This document shows, one piece after another, positions 28,568-36,989 of a DNA stretch of 64,000 nt; the first letter of the stretch is position 1; every line of letters begins with the position of its first letter. This stretch comes from Caballeronia sp. SL2Y3 (lineage in GTDB: Bacteria; Pseudomonadota; Gammaproteobacteria; Burkholderiales; Burkholderiaceae). The notes under the pieces are model-generated. The model was not told the origin of the DNA. It searched no databases and worked only from the letters and a program-made list of their open reading frames with translations. The DNA is taken from the NCBI RefSeq assembly GCF_022879575.1, contig NZ_CP084261.1, positions 744,001 through 808,000 of the forward strand, given 5' to 3'. Made by a program: the position numbers and the translations under genes.

Positions 28568-29266
28568 CTAGTTGCCGAACATGCGCTCCAGCGCGCCGGC
28601 AAGATGTGTTTTCATCGCCTGACCGGCGCGCACGGAATCGCGCGCGCGAATGGCATCGAGAATATCTCGGTGTTCTCGCTGCACGAGCCGCTGCCGTTCG
28701 AGCGTCTTCACAAGCGACAGATTCCGCGAGAGATTCATGCTGAAGACGACCTGCTCTTCGATGAACGAAATCGCGCTGATGAAGAACTGGTTCTTCGATG
28801 CGCGGGCCACCGCGAGATGGAACGCGAAGTCATCGCTCGCGCCGATGCCCTGCTGCGCTTCCACCACGCGCTCCAGTTGATTCCACGCTTGCTCGATGGC
28901 GCGCAGATCGTCGTCATCGGCTTTCTGCGCCGCGAGTTCCGCCGCGCCCGCCTCCGTGACGATGCGAAATTCATAGCAGCGGCGAATGTCGGAGAGCGTC
29001 TCGAGCGGGGCGAAGCGCCGCACGTCAGGATCTGGACGGCGGCCGACTGTCGTGCCCGAACCGCGCCGCGTCACGATGATGCCGTCCGCGCGCAGACGCG
29101 CCAGCGCCTCGCGCACGGTCGGCCGCGAAGTAGCGAAGCGGTCCGCGAGCGCGTGCTCGGTCATGAGCCGGTCGCCTTCCTTGAACTCGCCTTCGATGAT
29201 GCTGTTGAGAATGTCGCTGTAGATGCGGTCGGCTAGGCCGGGCGACTTACGCTCGTTCATGTTCAC
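28568..29266 (-). CDS. GntR-family regulator, FadR/FCD subgroup
   Basis: 232-residue regulator. The N-terminal winged HTH is IYSDILNSIIEGEFKEGDRLM, LADRFATSRPTVREALARLR (residues 15-60) and GSGTTVG. The C-terminal all-helical FCD ligand domain starts near residue 88, with Asp/His metal-type positions in DDFAFHLAVARAS and VQREHRDILDAI. Such proteins sense organic acids or sugar acids and usually repress nearby catabolic genes. Its probable targets are the DapA-family gene and the importer operon downstream. A second ATG two codons in (29260) is equally possible. Confidence 0.93.
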   Translation of the reverse strand: MNMNERKSPGLADRIYSDILNSIIEGEFKEGDRLMTEHALADRFATSRPTVREALARLRADGIIVTRRGSGTTVGRRPDPDVRRFAPLETLSDIRRCYEFRIVTEAGAAELAAQKADDDDLRAIEQAWNQLERVVEAQQGIGASDDFAFHLAVARASKNQFFISAISFIEEQVVFSMNLSRNLSLVKTLERQRLVQREHRDILDAIRARDSVRAGQAMKTHLAGALERMFGN

Positions 29267-29408
29267 GCTGGACAGGCTTGTCAGGGTAGACGACGATTGT
29301 AAGGCAGATTTTCCGGCATTTGGCTACCGCGTCGTTGGCATTGAACCGGGCGGAGCACCCGAGACTCGCGGGCGCCCGCCGTATCTCCAAGCTGTCTCAG
29401 CGCGACCG

Positions 29409-30245
29409 TTAAAGCGAAAGCAGCCTGCGCGCCTCCTTCGCGCTCGCCACCGGACGCCCATACTCCGCGCACAACGACGCCACGCGGCTCACCAGTTGCG
29501 CATTGCTTTTCGCGAGCGTGTCCTTGTCCCAGCGGACGTTGTCTTCGAGACCGGTCCGGCAGTGGCCACCCATCTGCAGCGTCCAGTGGTTCACTTCCAG
29601 TTGATGCCGACCGATGCCCGCCGCCACCCACGTCGCGTCGGGCAAATGCTTCCTCAGTTGCTCGACTTCGAATTCGAGAATCTCGCGCCGCGCCGGCAAT
29701 GCGTTTTTCACGCCGAGCACGAACTGCACGTGAACCGGCCTCTTGAGCAAGCCTTGATTCACCAGATCGACCGTGCTGTACAGCATCGCCAGATCGAAGA
29801 CTTCGATCTCAGGCTTCACGTTGTGATCGAGCATGAGTTGCGCGAGCGAGCGCACGAAGTCAGGCGGGTTCTCGTACACGATCGTCGGAAAGTTCACCGA
29901 ACCCGTGGCGAGCGACGCCATGTCCGGCTTCAGGTCCAGCATCGCGCCGCGCTGCTCGAACGATCGTCCGCGGCCGCCCGTCGAAAACTGAACGATGATG
30001 TCCGGGCAATGCTTGCGGATGCCGTCTTGCAGTTCTTCGAAGCGATGCCGGTCCGAACTCGACCGCTCTTCTTCGTCGCGCACATGCAGATGCACGAGCG
30101 TTGCGCCGGCTTCGTACGCCTCGTGGGTGCTTTCTATCTGCTCGGCAATGGTGATGGGGACCGCCGGGTTGTCCTTCTTGCGCGGCACCGACCCCGTAAT
30201 GGCGACGGAAATGATGCACGGTTCGTTGGTAGTGGCTTGCGTCAC
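29409..30245 (-). CDS. Beta-keto acid cleavage enzyme (BKACE, DUF849)
   Basis: 278-residue TIM-barrel enzyme of the BKACE family. Members condense a beta-keto acid with acetyl-CoA to give acetoacetate and a CoA ester; the first known was 3-keto-5-aminohexanoate cleavage enzyme of lysine fermentation. The zinc site is visible: HLH at 52-54 (ATLVHLHVRDEEE) and a later His/Glu in WVAAGIGRHQLEVN. The phosphate/CoA-binding end is MGGHCRTGLEDNV. The substrate specificity class cannot be assigned by eye. It sits 45 bp after a small DUF3303-type gene and upstream of the GntR gene, on the same strand. Confidence 0.9.
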   Translation of the reverse strand: MTQATTNEPCIISVAITGSVPRKKDNPAVPITIAEQIESTHEAYEAGATLVHLHVRDEEERSSSDRHRFEELQDGIRKHCPDIIVQFSTGGRGRSFEQRGAMLDLKPDMASLATGSVNFPTIVYENPPDFVRSLAQLMLDHNVKPEIEVFDLAMLYSTVDLVNQGLLKRPVHVQFVLGVKNALPARREILEFEVEQLRKHLPDATWVAAGIGRHQLEVNHWTLQMGGHCRTGLEDNVRWDKDTLAKSNAQLVSRVASLCAEYGRPVASAKEARRLLSL

Positions 30246-30290
30246 GCTTGTCTCCTGTCCGGGGTATCCCCGATTTCGCCGCGAAAACGT

Positions 30291-30572
30291 CTAGCGTCGC
30301 CCGGCCGCGTCGGCGAGCAACTTGCCGAGCTGTTCGTCCGTCAGCGCGGGCATGATGTCGAGCGTGAACAGATCGGACCATTCGTACGCCCATCGCGCGA
30401 CCGGTTCTATGTCGTCGCTTTCTGCCACGCCGAAGCCGCGTATCGACCCGATGCCGTGCCAGCGCCCGAGCAATCGGACGCCGTCCGGCGGCGCGCCGGC
30501 GTTCTGAAGAAACCGCTCCGCTGCCCGGTCGCGGACTTCGGGCAGCGCGGTCCAACTGACGATGAACAACAT
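30291..30572 (-). CDS. DUF3303-like small protein
   Basis: 93-residue protein with a ferredoxin-like/dimeric-barrel look (MLFIVSWTALPEVRDRAAERF, RLLGRWHGIGSIRGFGVAES). It matches the DUF3303 pattern of a single compact alpha-beta domain. An AGGAGG ribosome site lies just upstream of the ATG at 30572, indicating strong translation. It is the first gene ahead of BKACE and probably co-transcribed. No function is assigned. Confidence 0.75.
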   Translation of the reverse strand: MLFIVSWTALPEVRDRAAERFLQNAGAPPDGVRLLGRWHGIGSIRGFGVAESDDIEPVARWAYEWSDLFTLDIMPALTDEQLGKLLADAAGRR

Positions 30573-30728
30573 GGCTCGGCCCTCCTTCTGACGATTGCCA
30601 CGCGACGAACATAATGCGCCAGCGTGGTCCATTCAGTATAGAAGCCGTGGATGCGTCATCGCAGGCTTGAGCGCAAGCATCGGTCCCGCGTCCGCGCGTT
30701 CGCATGGCGTCGGCGAAATGCACTATGC

Positions 30729-31079
30729 TCAGTGCATCGCGCTCAACGCACGACGACCATCGGCGCGGCCATGACCGGCTGCGCATACATGACGCGCACG
30801 GGCGGGCGCGTACACGCGCACGGGCGGCGGGGGCGGCGGCGCGACCACTGCAACCGGCGGCATGACGGGCACAACGGGCACCGCGACGACCGTACGTGCG
30901 GGCACATAGTAGTAAGGCGGCGCGGGCGGCGCGTAGTAGTAGACCGGACGCGGCGGCGGCGCATAGACCACGGCCGGCGCGACATAGGAGACCTGAACGG
31001 CCGTTCCCGCCGACGCGCTCTGCGTGCAGGTCAACGTGAAAGCGGCGGCGGCGGAAAGACTGAGCAGACGGATGTTCAT
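30729..31079 (-). CDS. Exported Pro/Tyr/Val-rich protein, possible C-terminal frameshift
   Basis: 116-residue product with a clear signal peptide (MNIRLLSLSAAAAFTLTCTQSASA). A low-complexity body follows, rich in PPP, YYY and VVAVPVVPV blocks up to about residue 88. After VRVYAP the frame changes character to ARARHVCAAGHGRADGRRALSAMH. The neighbouring frame continues the same composition (PPVRVMYAQPVMAAPMVVVR) and stops at 30743. A one-base change near 30800-30810 would join the two. This is either a real recent frameshift or a sequencing error in a repetitive GC tract. Function is unknown; cell-envelope association is likely. Confidence 0.6.
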   Translation of the reverse strand: MNIRLLSLSAAAAFTLTCTQSASAGTAVQVSYVAPAVVYAPPPRPVYYYAPPAPPYYYVPARTVVAVPVVPVMPPVAVVAPPPPPPVRVYAPARARHVCAAGHGRADGRRALSAMH

Positions 31080-31104
31080 CGTGATGTCCTTTCGTATCGA
31101 TGGT

Positions 31105-31143
31105 TTGAATCGCTGAGTTGAATCGCTGAGTTGAATCGCTAAA
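31105..31143. repeat. Three-copy 13-bp tandem repeat
   Basis: TTGAATCGCTGAG occurs at 31105-31117 and 31118-31130, with a third copy ending AAA at 31131-31143. It lies 26 bp upstream of the start of the Pro/Tyr-rich protein, in its 5' region. Copy-number change here could alter expression. Confidence 0.85.
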
Positions 31144-31348
31144 GGCGCGACCCGACGAACGATAGCCAAAGGAGAAACGAAAGCGTTAGCGGCAACTTGT
31201 GTCGCCGCATGTCGGCGCGGTGAATGACTGTGGACCACGAAATATCTCGACATGATTCGTAGCGCCGCTGTCATTGCCTTCGATGCGCGCCTCAATAAAA
31301 ATCTCTGTCACCGATTACTTCGCTTTGCATCTCGAGAAGGAGAACGTC

Positions 31349-31657
31349 GTGCAGAAGATTGCCGCTTCAATTGCCTCATTGGCCACATGCCTAGCCCTTC
31401 TTTCCGCTCCCGCGTTCGCGCAGACCGCGACGCAGCCGATGGGCGTCTCCCCGCGCGTCGAACGCGGCATGCAGATGCTGCAAACGCGCTTCGCGCAAGC
31501 GAACGTCACGCACGACGGCAAGCTCACGCGCGATCAGGCATCCACCGGCATGCCGATGGTCGCCAAGCACTTCGACGAGATCGACACGCAGAAAATCGGC
31601 TACGTGACGCTGCCGCAGATCGAAGCCTTCATGCGCGAGCACGCCGCGCAGCGCTGA
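31349..31657 (+). CDS. Exported EF-hand-like protein
   Basis: 102-residue secreted or periplasmic protein. The start is a GTG at 31349 set by AAGGAG at 31337-31342; an in-frame ATG further up (31274) would bury the signal peptide. The signal peptide runs to SAPAFAQ (about residue 25). Two calcium-binding-like loops follow: NVTHDGKLTRDQA and DEIDTQKIGYVTLPQIEAF, the second lacking some acidic ligands. It lies 13 bp before a two-component operon on the same strand, so it may be co-transcribed and linked to what the kinase senses. Confidence 0.8.
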   Translation: MQKIAASIASLATCLALLSAPAFAQTATQPMGVSPRVERGMQMLQTRFAQANVTHDGKLTRDQASTGMPMVAKHFDEIDTQKIGYVTLPQIEAFMREHAAQR

Positions 31658-31670
31658 CCGGGGCCACGTC

Positions 31671-32384
31671 ATGGAAACCGCGCCGAAGATCATCGTGCTC
31701 GATGACGAAGCGGAACTGCGCAACATGCTTCAGCGGTTTCTCACGTCGCAAGGCTTCGCTGTGCGCGTCGTGGAAAACGGCAAGCGCCTCGACCGTTATC
31801 TTCAGCGCGAACCGTACGACCTGCTCGTGCTCGACTGGATGATGGAACCGGAAGACGGCCTCTCCGTGTGCCGCCGCTTGCGCGCCGAAGGCCATACGCT
31901 GCCCATTCTCATGCTCACCGCGAAGGGCGATCCGGTCGACAAAGTGGTCGGGCTCGAAACCGGCGCGGACGACTATCTGGCCAAGCCGTTCCTGCCGCAA
32001 GAACTCGTCGCCCGCGTGCGCGCGCTGCTGCGCCGGCAGAAAATCGCAGCAGGCGATCCGACGCTGACCACGCAAGTCATCCGCTTCGGCGACTTCCGGC
32101 TGGATCTCGGCAAGCAACGCCTGTTTCGCGGCGGCGAGCCGTTCGAGATGCACTCGGCGCAGATGCAGTTGCTCAACGCGCTCGGATCGTCGCCGAATCG
32201 CGCGGTGAGCCGCGATAATCTCATCGCCCGAACGCGCGGCCGTGAGCACGACGCGCTCGATCGCAGCATCGACGTGCAGGTGCTGCGCCTGCGTCAGCTG
32301 ATCGAGGACGACCCGGCCAAGCCGCGCTTCATCAAGACCGTGTGGGGCGTAGGCTACATGCTGCTCGCGGATATCGAGCCGTGA
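31671..32384 (+). CDS. OmpR-family response regulator
   Basis: 237-residue regulator. The receiver has IIVLDDEAELRN (acidic pair at 11-12), phospho-acceptor Asp in LLVLDWMMEPEDG near residue 55, and Lys in DDYLAKPFLPQEL. The winged-helix DNA-binding domain follows (LIARTRGREHDALDRSIDVQ, DDPAKPRFIKTVWGVGYML). Its TGA stop overlaps the GTG start of the kinase, so the two are translationally coupled. Confidence 0.95.
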   Translation: METAPKIIVLDDEAELRNMLQRFLTSQGFAVRVVENGKRLDRYLQREPYDLLVLDWMMEPEDGLSVCRRLRAEGHTLPILMLTAKGDPVDKVVGLETGADDYLAKPFLPQELVARVRALLRRQKIAAGDPTLTTQVIRFGDFRLDLGKQRLFRGGEPFEMHSAQMQLLNALGSSPNRAVSRDNLIARTRGREHDALDRSIDVQVLRLRQLIEDDPAKPRFIKTVWGVGYMLLADIEP

Positions 32385-33712
32385 GCCTCGCGCCGCGCTC
32401 GCTTTTCGCGCGCAACGTGCTGCTGCTGGTCGCGCTCGTCGCGGTGAGTCAGGTCTGCGCGCTCGCCGTGCTCTTGCACTTCATCCAGACGCCGCGCATC
32501 GAGCGGGCCGCCGCGACGTTCGCCAGTTACATCGAGACGCTCGACACGGTGCTGCGCGACATGCCCGCCGGCACGACGCGTCTCGACGCCCGCGCGGATT
32601 TGCCATCGAGCGCGAACACGGAGCCGCCCCGCTCGTGGCTGCGCTTTTATCGGACGTATCAGCGCGATACGTTCGTCGAAAGCCTGCGTCGTCATCTGCC
32701 CGCTGACATTCTCGTGCGCTGGCAAAGCGCCGAGACTTCCGCCGATGCGCAGCAGCGCTTGTGGATTCGCGTGCATCTCGCAGGCGAGCCGCGCTGGATC
32801 GCGCTTCCCGTGCCGGAAGCCGCGCATGACGACGGGCTGACCACGACGCTCTTGCTGTCGCTCGGGCTCGGCACGCTCGCCATCGCGACGGCGTACGCGA
32901 TTCAACGCCACCTGAACCGCCCCCTCGCCGATCTCGCCGATGCCGCGCGGCGCCTGTCCGCAGGCGGCGAGCCGGGCGTGTTGCCGACCGACGGCCCGAC
33001 CGAAATCGCGCAAGTGAGCGCCGCGTTCAATCGCATGACAGCGGCGCTCGCCGAAGCCGAAGCCACGCGCGCGCTGATGCTCGCCGGCATCTCGCACGAC
33101 ATCCGCACGCCGATGACCAAGCTGCGCCTCGCCATGGCGATGTCCTCGGTGCCGTCGGTGGACGCATCGTTCGCGGCATCGGCGGAAGGCTATCTCGACC
33201 AGATTGACACGATCCTCCAGCAGTTCATGGACTACGCGGGCAGCGGCGCGAAAGAATCGCCGGTGGTCGGCGACATCAATGCGCTGGTCGCGAACCTCGC
33301 CGCGGATTTCGCAGGCCTCGGCCACGAGTTCGCGCTGTCGCTCGGGGACATACCGCCGTTCGCGTTCCGCCCCATCGGCATGATGCGCATGCTGATGAAT
33401 CTGATGCAAAACGCGGTGCTGTATGGCGTCGTCGGGCTGGGCGTGCGCACATGGATGGACGAAGACAGACGCAACGTCTGCATCGTCGTCGAGGATCGCG
33501 GCAAGGGACTCGGCGCGCACGACGCAGAATCGCTCAAGCAGCCTTTCAAGCGCGGCGGCGGCGAAGGCCAGCCAAAGGGCACGGGCCTCGGGCTCGCCAT
33601 TGTGGAGCGCATCGCGCGGCTGCACGGCGGCACGCTCGAACTGCGTCCGCGCGAAGGCGGCGGCGCACAGGCGCGGCTCGTCTTGCCGCTGGCGAATGCC
33701 GTTGCCAATTGA
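32381..33712 (+). CDS. EnvZ-type sensor histidine kinase
   Basis: 443-residue membrane kinase. The first transmembrane helix is near residues 12-32, a periplasmic sensor region follows to about 160, and the second helix is LLLSLGLGTLAIATAYAIQ. Then come HAMP (NRPLADLADAARRLSAGGE), the H-box GISHDIRTPMTKLRL, the N-box NLMQNAVLYG, and G-boxes DRGKGLG and KGTGLGLAIVERI. GTG at 32381 gives a GTGA overlap with the regulator. The domain set and the asparagine-rich ATP lid fit an intact kinase. The stimulus is unknown; the EF-hand protein upstream makes a divalent cation worth testing. Confidence 0.94.
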   Translation: MSLAPRSLFARNVLLLVALVAVSQVCALAVLLHFIQTPRIERAAATFASYIETLDTVLRDMPAGTTRLDARADLPSSANTEPPRSWLRFYRTYQRDTFVESLRRHLPADILVRWQSAETSADAQQRLWIRVHLAGEPRWIALPVPEAAHDDGLTTTLLLSLGLGTLAIATAYAIQRHLNRPLADLADAARRLSAGGEPGVLPTDGPTEIAQVSAAFNRMTAALAEAEATRALMLAGISHDIRTPMTKLRLAMAMSSVPSVDASFAASAEGYLDQIDTILQQFMDYAGSGAKESPVVGDINALVANLAADFAGLGHEFALSLGDIPPFAFRPIGMMRMLMNLMQNAVLYGVVGLGVRTWMDEDRRNVCIVVEDRGKGLGAHDAESLKQPFKRGGGEGQPKGTGLGLAIVERIARLHGGTLELRPREGGGAQARLVLPLANAVAN

Positions 33713-33774
33713 TGCATTTCCGTTACGCGCGGCGTAGACCATACTGGAAGCGTGGAACCTGCAGGAGAACGGGC

Positions 33775-34458
33775 ATGGCCATCGCCACCGATTCCGACAA
33801 CGCGCGTCGGCCCGCCGCCCTGCACGTTCACTTCGACGAGACCGACGGCATCGCGTTTCCGACTCGTTCCGTCGTTCGCGGCGATGCGCTCTACTGCGCC
33901 GCCGAGCCGCTTCGGAGCCTCTATACGGTGCAGTCCGGCAGCTTCAAAAGCGTCGCCGTCTGCCTCGCCGCCGCCGACGACACCGCCCCGCGGACGCAGG
34001 TCACCGCTTTTCATTTGGCAGACGAAACGCTCGGGCTCGATGGCATTTGCACCGGATGTCATCAGAGCGATGCTGTGGCGCTGGAAGACAGCGTCGTGCG
34101 CATCATGCCGGTCGGCATTCTAGAACCGTTGTGCCGCGAATATGCGCGGATGCAGCACGCGCTGCTCGCCATCATGAGCGTGGAGATCGTGCGCGCCGCA
34201 CGGCTCGCGCTAATGCTCGGCACCCTGCCCGCGCGCGAACGCGTCGGCGCATTTTTGCTCGATTTATCGTCACGGCTCGCTCCGGACGATTGCGCCGACA
34301 TGCTGTTGCCCATGACGCGCGCCGATATAGCGAGCCATCTCGGACTGGAACTTGAAACGGTGAGCCGCGCGTTGTCGAAGCTGCAACGCGAGCGCGCCAT
34401 CGAACTCACCGGGCGGCGCTTGCATATTGTCGACCGGGCGCGACTAGCACACGTCTGA
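33775..34458 (+). CDS. Crp/Fnr-family transcriptional regulator
   Basis: 227-residue regulator with a cyclic-nucleotide-binding-like beta barrel (LYTVQSGSFKSVAVC, LADETLGLDGICTGCHQS). A C-terminal HTH carries the Fnr-type recognition helix (TRADIASHLGLELETVSRALSKLQRE). The N-terminal cysteine cluster that holds the iron-sulfur centre in true Fnr is absent, so oxygen sensing by a 4Fe-4S cluster is unlikely. AGGAG at about 33763 supports the ATG at 33775. Confidence 0.9.
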   Translation: MAIATDSDNARRPAALHVHFDETDGIAFPTRSVVRGDALYCAAEPLRSLYTVQSGSFKSVAVCLAAADDTAPRTQVTAFHLADETLGLDGICTGCHQSDAVALEDSVVRIMPVGILEPLCREYARMQHALLAIMSVEIVRAARLALMLGTLPARERVGAFLLDLSSRLAPDDCADMLLPMTRADIASHLGLELETVSRALSKLQRERAIELTGRRLHIVDRARLAHV

Positions 34459-34796
34459 CGATCGTTCGTTCTGCCGTCTATCTTTCGCGAAAGCCCGATT
34501 CCAGGCGCAAACCGGACGCAGTGGTGCACGGCGCACTCGTCTGGCGCTCGTCTGCAAGCCATATCCACGCGATGATGACGGTTGTCGTCAAAACGTCAAC
34601 GGCCAGGACTATGCTTGAAGCACGCGCGCGATATGTCACGACATCGGCACCGGACTTGCTTTTCCTTCTCATCGCTCGTGAACCCAACGTCTCGCGCATA
34701 GTCGAACCGGATTCGAAGCTCCAGCGACGCAACCCACAACACGCCGCTAACGCAGTCAGCGTCCGTCCCGTCGAAACTCGTTTCATGGAGGATGGC
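34459..34796. other. Intergenic region, no gene seen
   Basis: 338 bp with no convincing coding sequence. It contains a perfect 12-bp palindrome CTTTCGCGAAAG (34482-34493) shortly after the Crp/Fnr stop. The promoter of the next gene should lie in the distal part. The frame open across this region gives no plausible protein composition before 34797. Confidence 0.4.
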
Positions 34797-35171
34797 ATGC
34801 GTATTACCGTCAAGCTCGATGGTTTCGAGGGCGCGCCACCCGCCGCCTACGCCATCCTGTGGCTCGACAAGGAAACCCGCCGCTGGTCGCGCGAAGGCCA
34901 TCAGTCGGTGGATGTGCCGGACTGGGGCGGGCTCGGTTCGGCGGCGGACGGCACGTTGATCTGCCATCCGCATGCGCAGCAGCCCGTCTGCAAGCTGGAA
35001 GAACTCGATGTCGAAGCGCCCGGCGGCCCGCCCGAAGGCGTCGCGGGGCGCGTGCTGTGGTTTGCCGAGGGCGCGCCGAACCCGCGCGTCGGCCGATGGC
35101 ATGTGCAGTGCGTCGATCGCGCGCAAATCAAGGCCGAGCACAGCGTATTCGCAGACGACGAATACTTCTGA
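34797..35171 (+). CDS. Hypothetical protein
   Basis: 124-residue soluble, acidic protein of unrecognised family (MRITVKLDGFEGAPPAAYAI, HPHAQQPVCKLEELDVEAPG). GGAGG at 34787-34791, six bases from the ATG at 34797, decides the start. Composition and codon use look like those of its neighbours. It has no signal peptide or membrane segment. Confidence 0.72.
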   Translation: MRITVKLDGFEGAPPAAYAILWLDKETRRWSREGHQSVDVPDWGGLGSAADGTLICHPHAQQPVCKLEELDVEAPGGPPEGVAGRVLWFAEGAPNPRVGRWHVQCVDRAQIKAEHSVFADDEYF

Positions 35172-35200
35172 CGCGGCGCGCGCGCGGTTCGCCAGAAGCG

Positions 35201-35392
35201 TCAGGCGTGGTCTTCGGGCATCGGCATCAAGAGGACCGCGAACGACGTGACGCCGATCAGAACCGCGAGCGCGCCGTAATCCAGCACGGCCTGCCTGTCG
35301 AAGACAAGGCCGTGCAACGCGACCATGATGCCCGCGAGCGCCACGAAAACCGCGATCGCCGCCGCGACGATACGCGCTTCGGCTTTGACCAT
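35201..35392 (-). CDS. DUF2964-like small membrane protein
   Basis: 63-residue protein with two hydrophobic segments (IVAAAIAVFVALAGIMVALHGL and YGALAVLIGVTSFAVLLMP) joined by FDRQAVLD. This is the layout of DUF2964, a Burkholderiaceae small membrane protein of unknown role. GGAG seven bases before the ATG at 35392 supports this start; an ATG at 35404 is the alternative. Confidence 0.7.
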   Translation of the reverse strand: MVKAEARIVAAAIAVFVALAGIMVALHGLVFDRQAVLDYGALAVLIGVTSFAVLLMPMPEDHA

Positions 35393-35643
35393 CGTTTTCT
35401 CCATGCCGCCTCGTGCGGCTTCTTCATTCTTATGATGGTCGTTTGCAGCGAACCGCATTTGACTTGAATCAAGTCGCCCGTTGCGCGATCTGGTGTTTTC
35501 CCTTGCCCCATTTCGGACACGTATATTGGTAGTATCAGGAGCCGGCCGCTCGTATGAAAACGGCGGCAAACGGCGCGCTGCCGCGTGAAGGCGACGGTCA
35601 TTGAATCGCGCCCGCGCTTGTCCGAATGAACCTGGGAGGCAAG

Positions 35644-36069
35644 ATGAATCAATCAAAATTCAGCGATCCGTTCAGCCAGTTTGCCGCCATGTTCCAGCAG
35701 TACCAGCTACCTGGGTTCGACGTCACCGCCATCATGGAATCGCGGCGCAAGGACGTCGAGGCGCTCGCGGCGACCAATCGCGTCGCGTTCGGCGGTATCG
35801 AAGCGTTGCGCGACAAGCAGCTCGAAATACTGCGCCGCACGCTGGGCGATCTGGAGTCCATCGCGAAGCAGATCGCGTCGTCGTCGGGCAAGCCGCCGTT
35901 CAATGCGAACGAGGTCGTGCAGCGCGCGCTGCACAACGCGCTCGCCGACATGCAGGACATCGCGCGCACCACGCAGCAGACGCAGGCCGAAGCCTACGCG
36001 CTCGTGAGCAAGCGCATGGAGGAAGCGTTGCAGGAACTGAAGGCTGCGGTCGAGAAGCCGCAAAGCTGA
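35644..36069 (+). CDS. Phasin family protein
   Basis: 141-residue coiled-coil-forming phasin. It coats polyhydroxyalkanoate granules and is common in PHB-storing Burkholderiales. It opens SDPFSQFAAMFQQYQLPGFDV and is helical from about residue 25 (ESRRKDVEALAATNRVAFGG, DKQLEILRRTLGDLESIAKQ) with no cysteine. CTGGGAGGC precedes the ATG at 35644; an in-frame ATG at 35626 is less well placed. No PHA synthase is nearby. Confidence 0.9.
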   Translation: MNQSKFSDPFSQFAAMFQQYQLPGFDVTAIMESRRKDVEALAATNRVAFGGIEALRDKQLEILRRTLGDLESIAKQIASSSGKPPFNANEVVQRALHNALADMQDIARTTQQTQAEAYALVSKRMEEALQELKAAVEKPQS

Positions 36070-36072
36070 CGC

Positions 36073-36959
36073 TCACTTCTTCGGCTGCGTCGTGATCTGA
36101 ACGATATCGACGGCCACGCGCTCGCGACCGTAGCGGGCCGCGAGCGCGGCGAGCCGCTTGTCGACCGCGCGCAGATACTCGGGCTTCGCCTCGCTGTCGG
36201 GGCGCGGGGCGTCGAAGAGCGGCGCGGGGGCGCGACCGTGAGTTCGCCCATGCTGCCGAGCGTCGCGGTATAGCCGGGCGGCGCCTGGTTGTCGCGAGCA
36301 TGCGCGTTCGGCAGCAGATGCACGACGCTGCCGTCGAGCATGAAGTAATCGACATTCACGTACGAATCGAAGCTGGGCGTCATCAGCTCGACGATCAGTG
36401 GATCGCCTTCGGTCAGCCGCGTCTGGTTGGCCCGCGTATGCACGGAGGCGGGCCGGCCCGATTGGCGGTTTGGAGACTTGCGAAAACGGCATGCGTTTAT
36501 AGTTCGTCGTCCGAAGCATCCTAGACAGCAGTTGACCGAACTGGTACTCCATCCTCAGATAGACGATGGCGCTGTCGCGGTCGAAGTCGTACATCATGAC
36601 GATATTGCGGTGCGCGAGCTGCTGCGGCTTGCGGGCTCGCGTTGCAGCGCGATCAGCGACTTCGGGTTGCCGCGAAACTGCAGGTTCAGCACCTTGATGG
36701 CGACATACGGCCGCCTGCCCGATGCCTCCAGCTTGCGCAGATCGAGCGCCTTATAGACGGTGCCCATCCCGCCTATGCCGAGGCACTCTTCGAGCGCGAA
36801 GCGATTATCGAGCGTGTCCCCGACGCCCTTCACTTGGTCCGTGTCCGCGAGCACTTGCGTCGCCTAGCCCGATGTCGCGGCGCTCGGGTCGCTGCCCGTG
36901 CCCGGCGTGGTGGTCACGCGCGGCGGCAACGGAGGCGGAAAGTCCGGCGCCGCGCGCAT
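36073..36959 (-). pseudogene. Decayed Ser/Thr protein kinase with DUF4384-like C-terminus
   Basis: Pieces of one kinase gene read in order on the minus strand. A proline-rich head begins at an ATG at 36959 and runs to an in-frame TAG (36864-36866). The same frame then resumes with RFALEECLGIGGMGTVYKAL (glycine loop) and YVAIKVLNLQF (ATP-binding Lys). A one-base loss near 36634-36637 moves the frame to HRNIVMMYDFDRDSAIVYL. The protein then jumps from RMPFSQ to a C-terminal region (LTEGDPLIVELMTPSFDSYV) typical of DUF4384, with no HRD or DFG segment, so most of the catalytic lobe is deleted. A second frame change at a C run near 36225 leads to YLRAVDKRLAALAARYGRE. It cannot be an active kinase. 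Confidence 0.85.
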
Positions 36960-36989
36960 TCTCGTTTCGTCACGGCCGGCTCGAACGCG

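Noticed and set aside
36642..36989. Upstream part of the plus-strand frame before the small leader-like protein
   Set aside because: It is antisense to the kinase remnants and has no protein-like composition; only the segment after about 36990 looks real.
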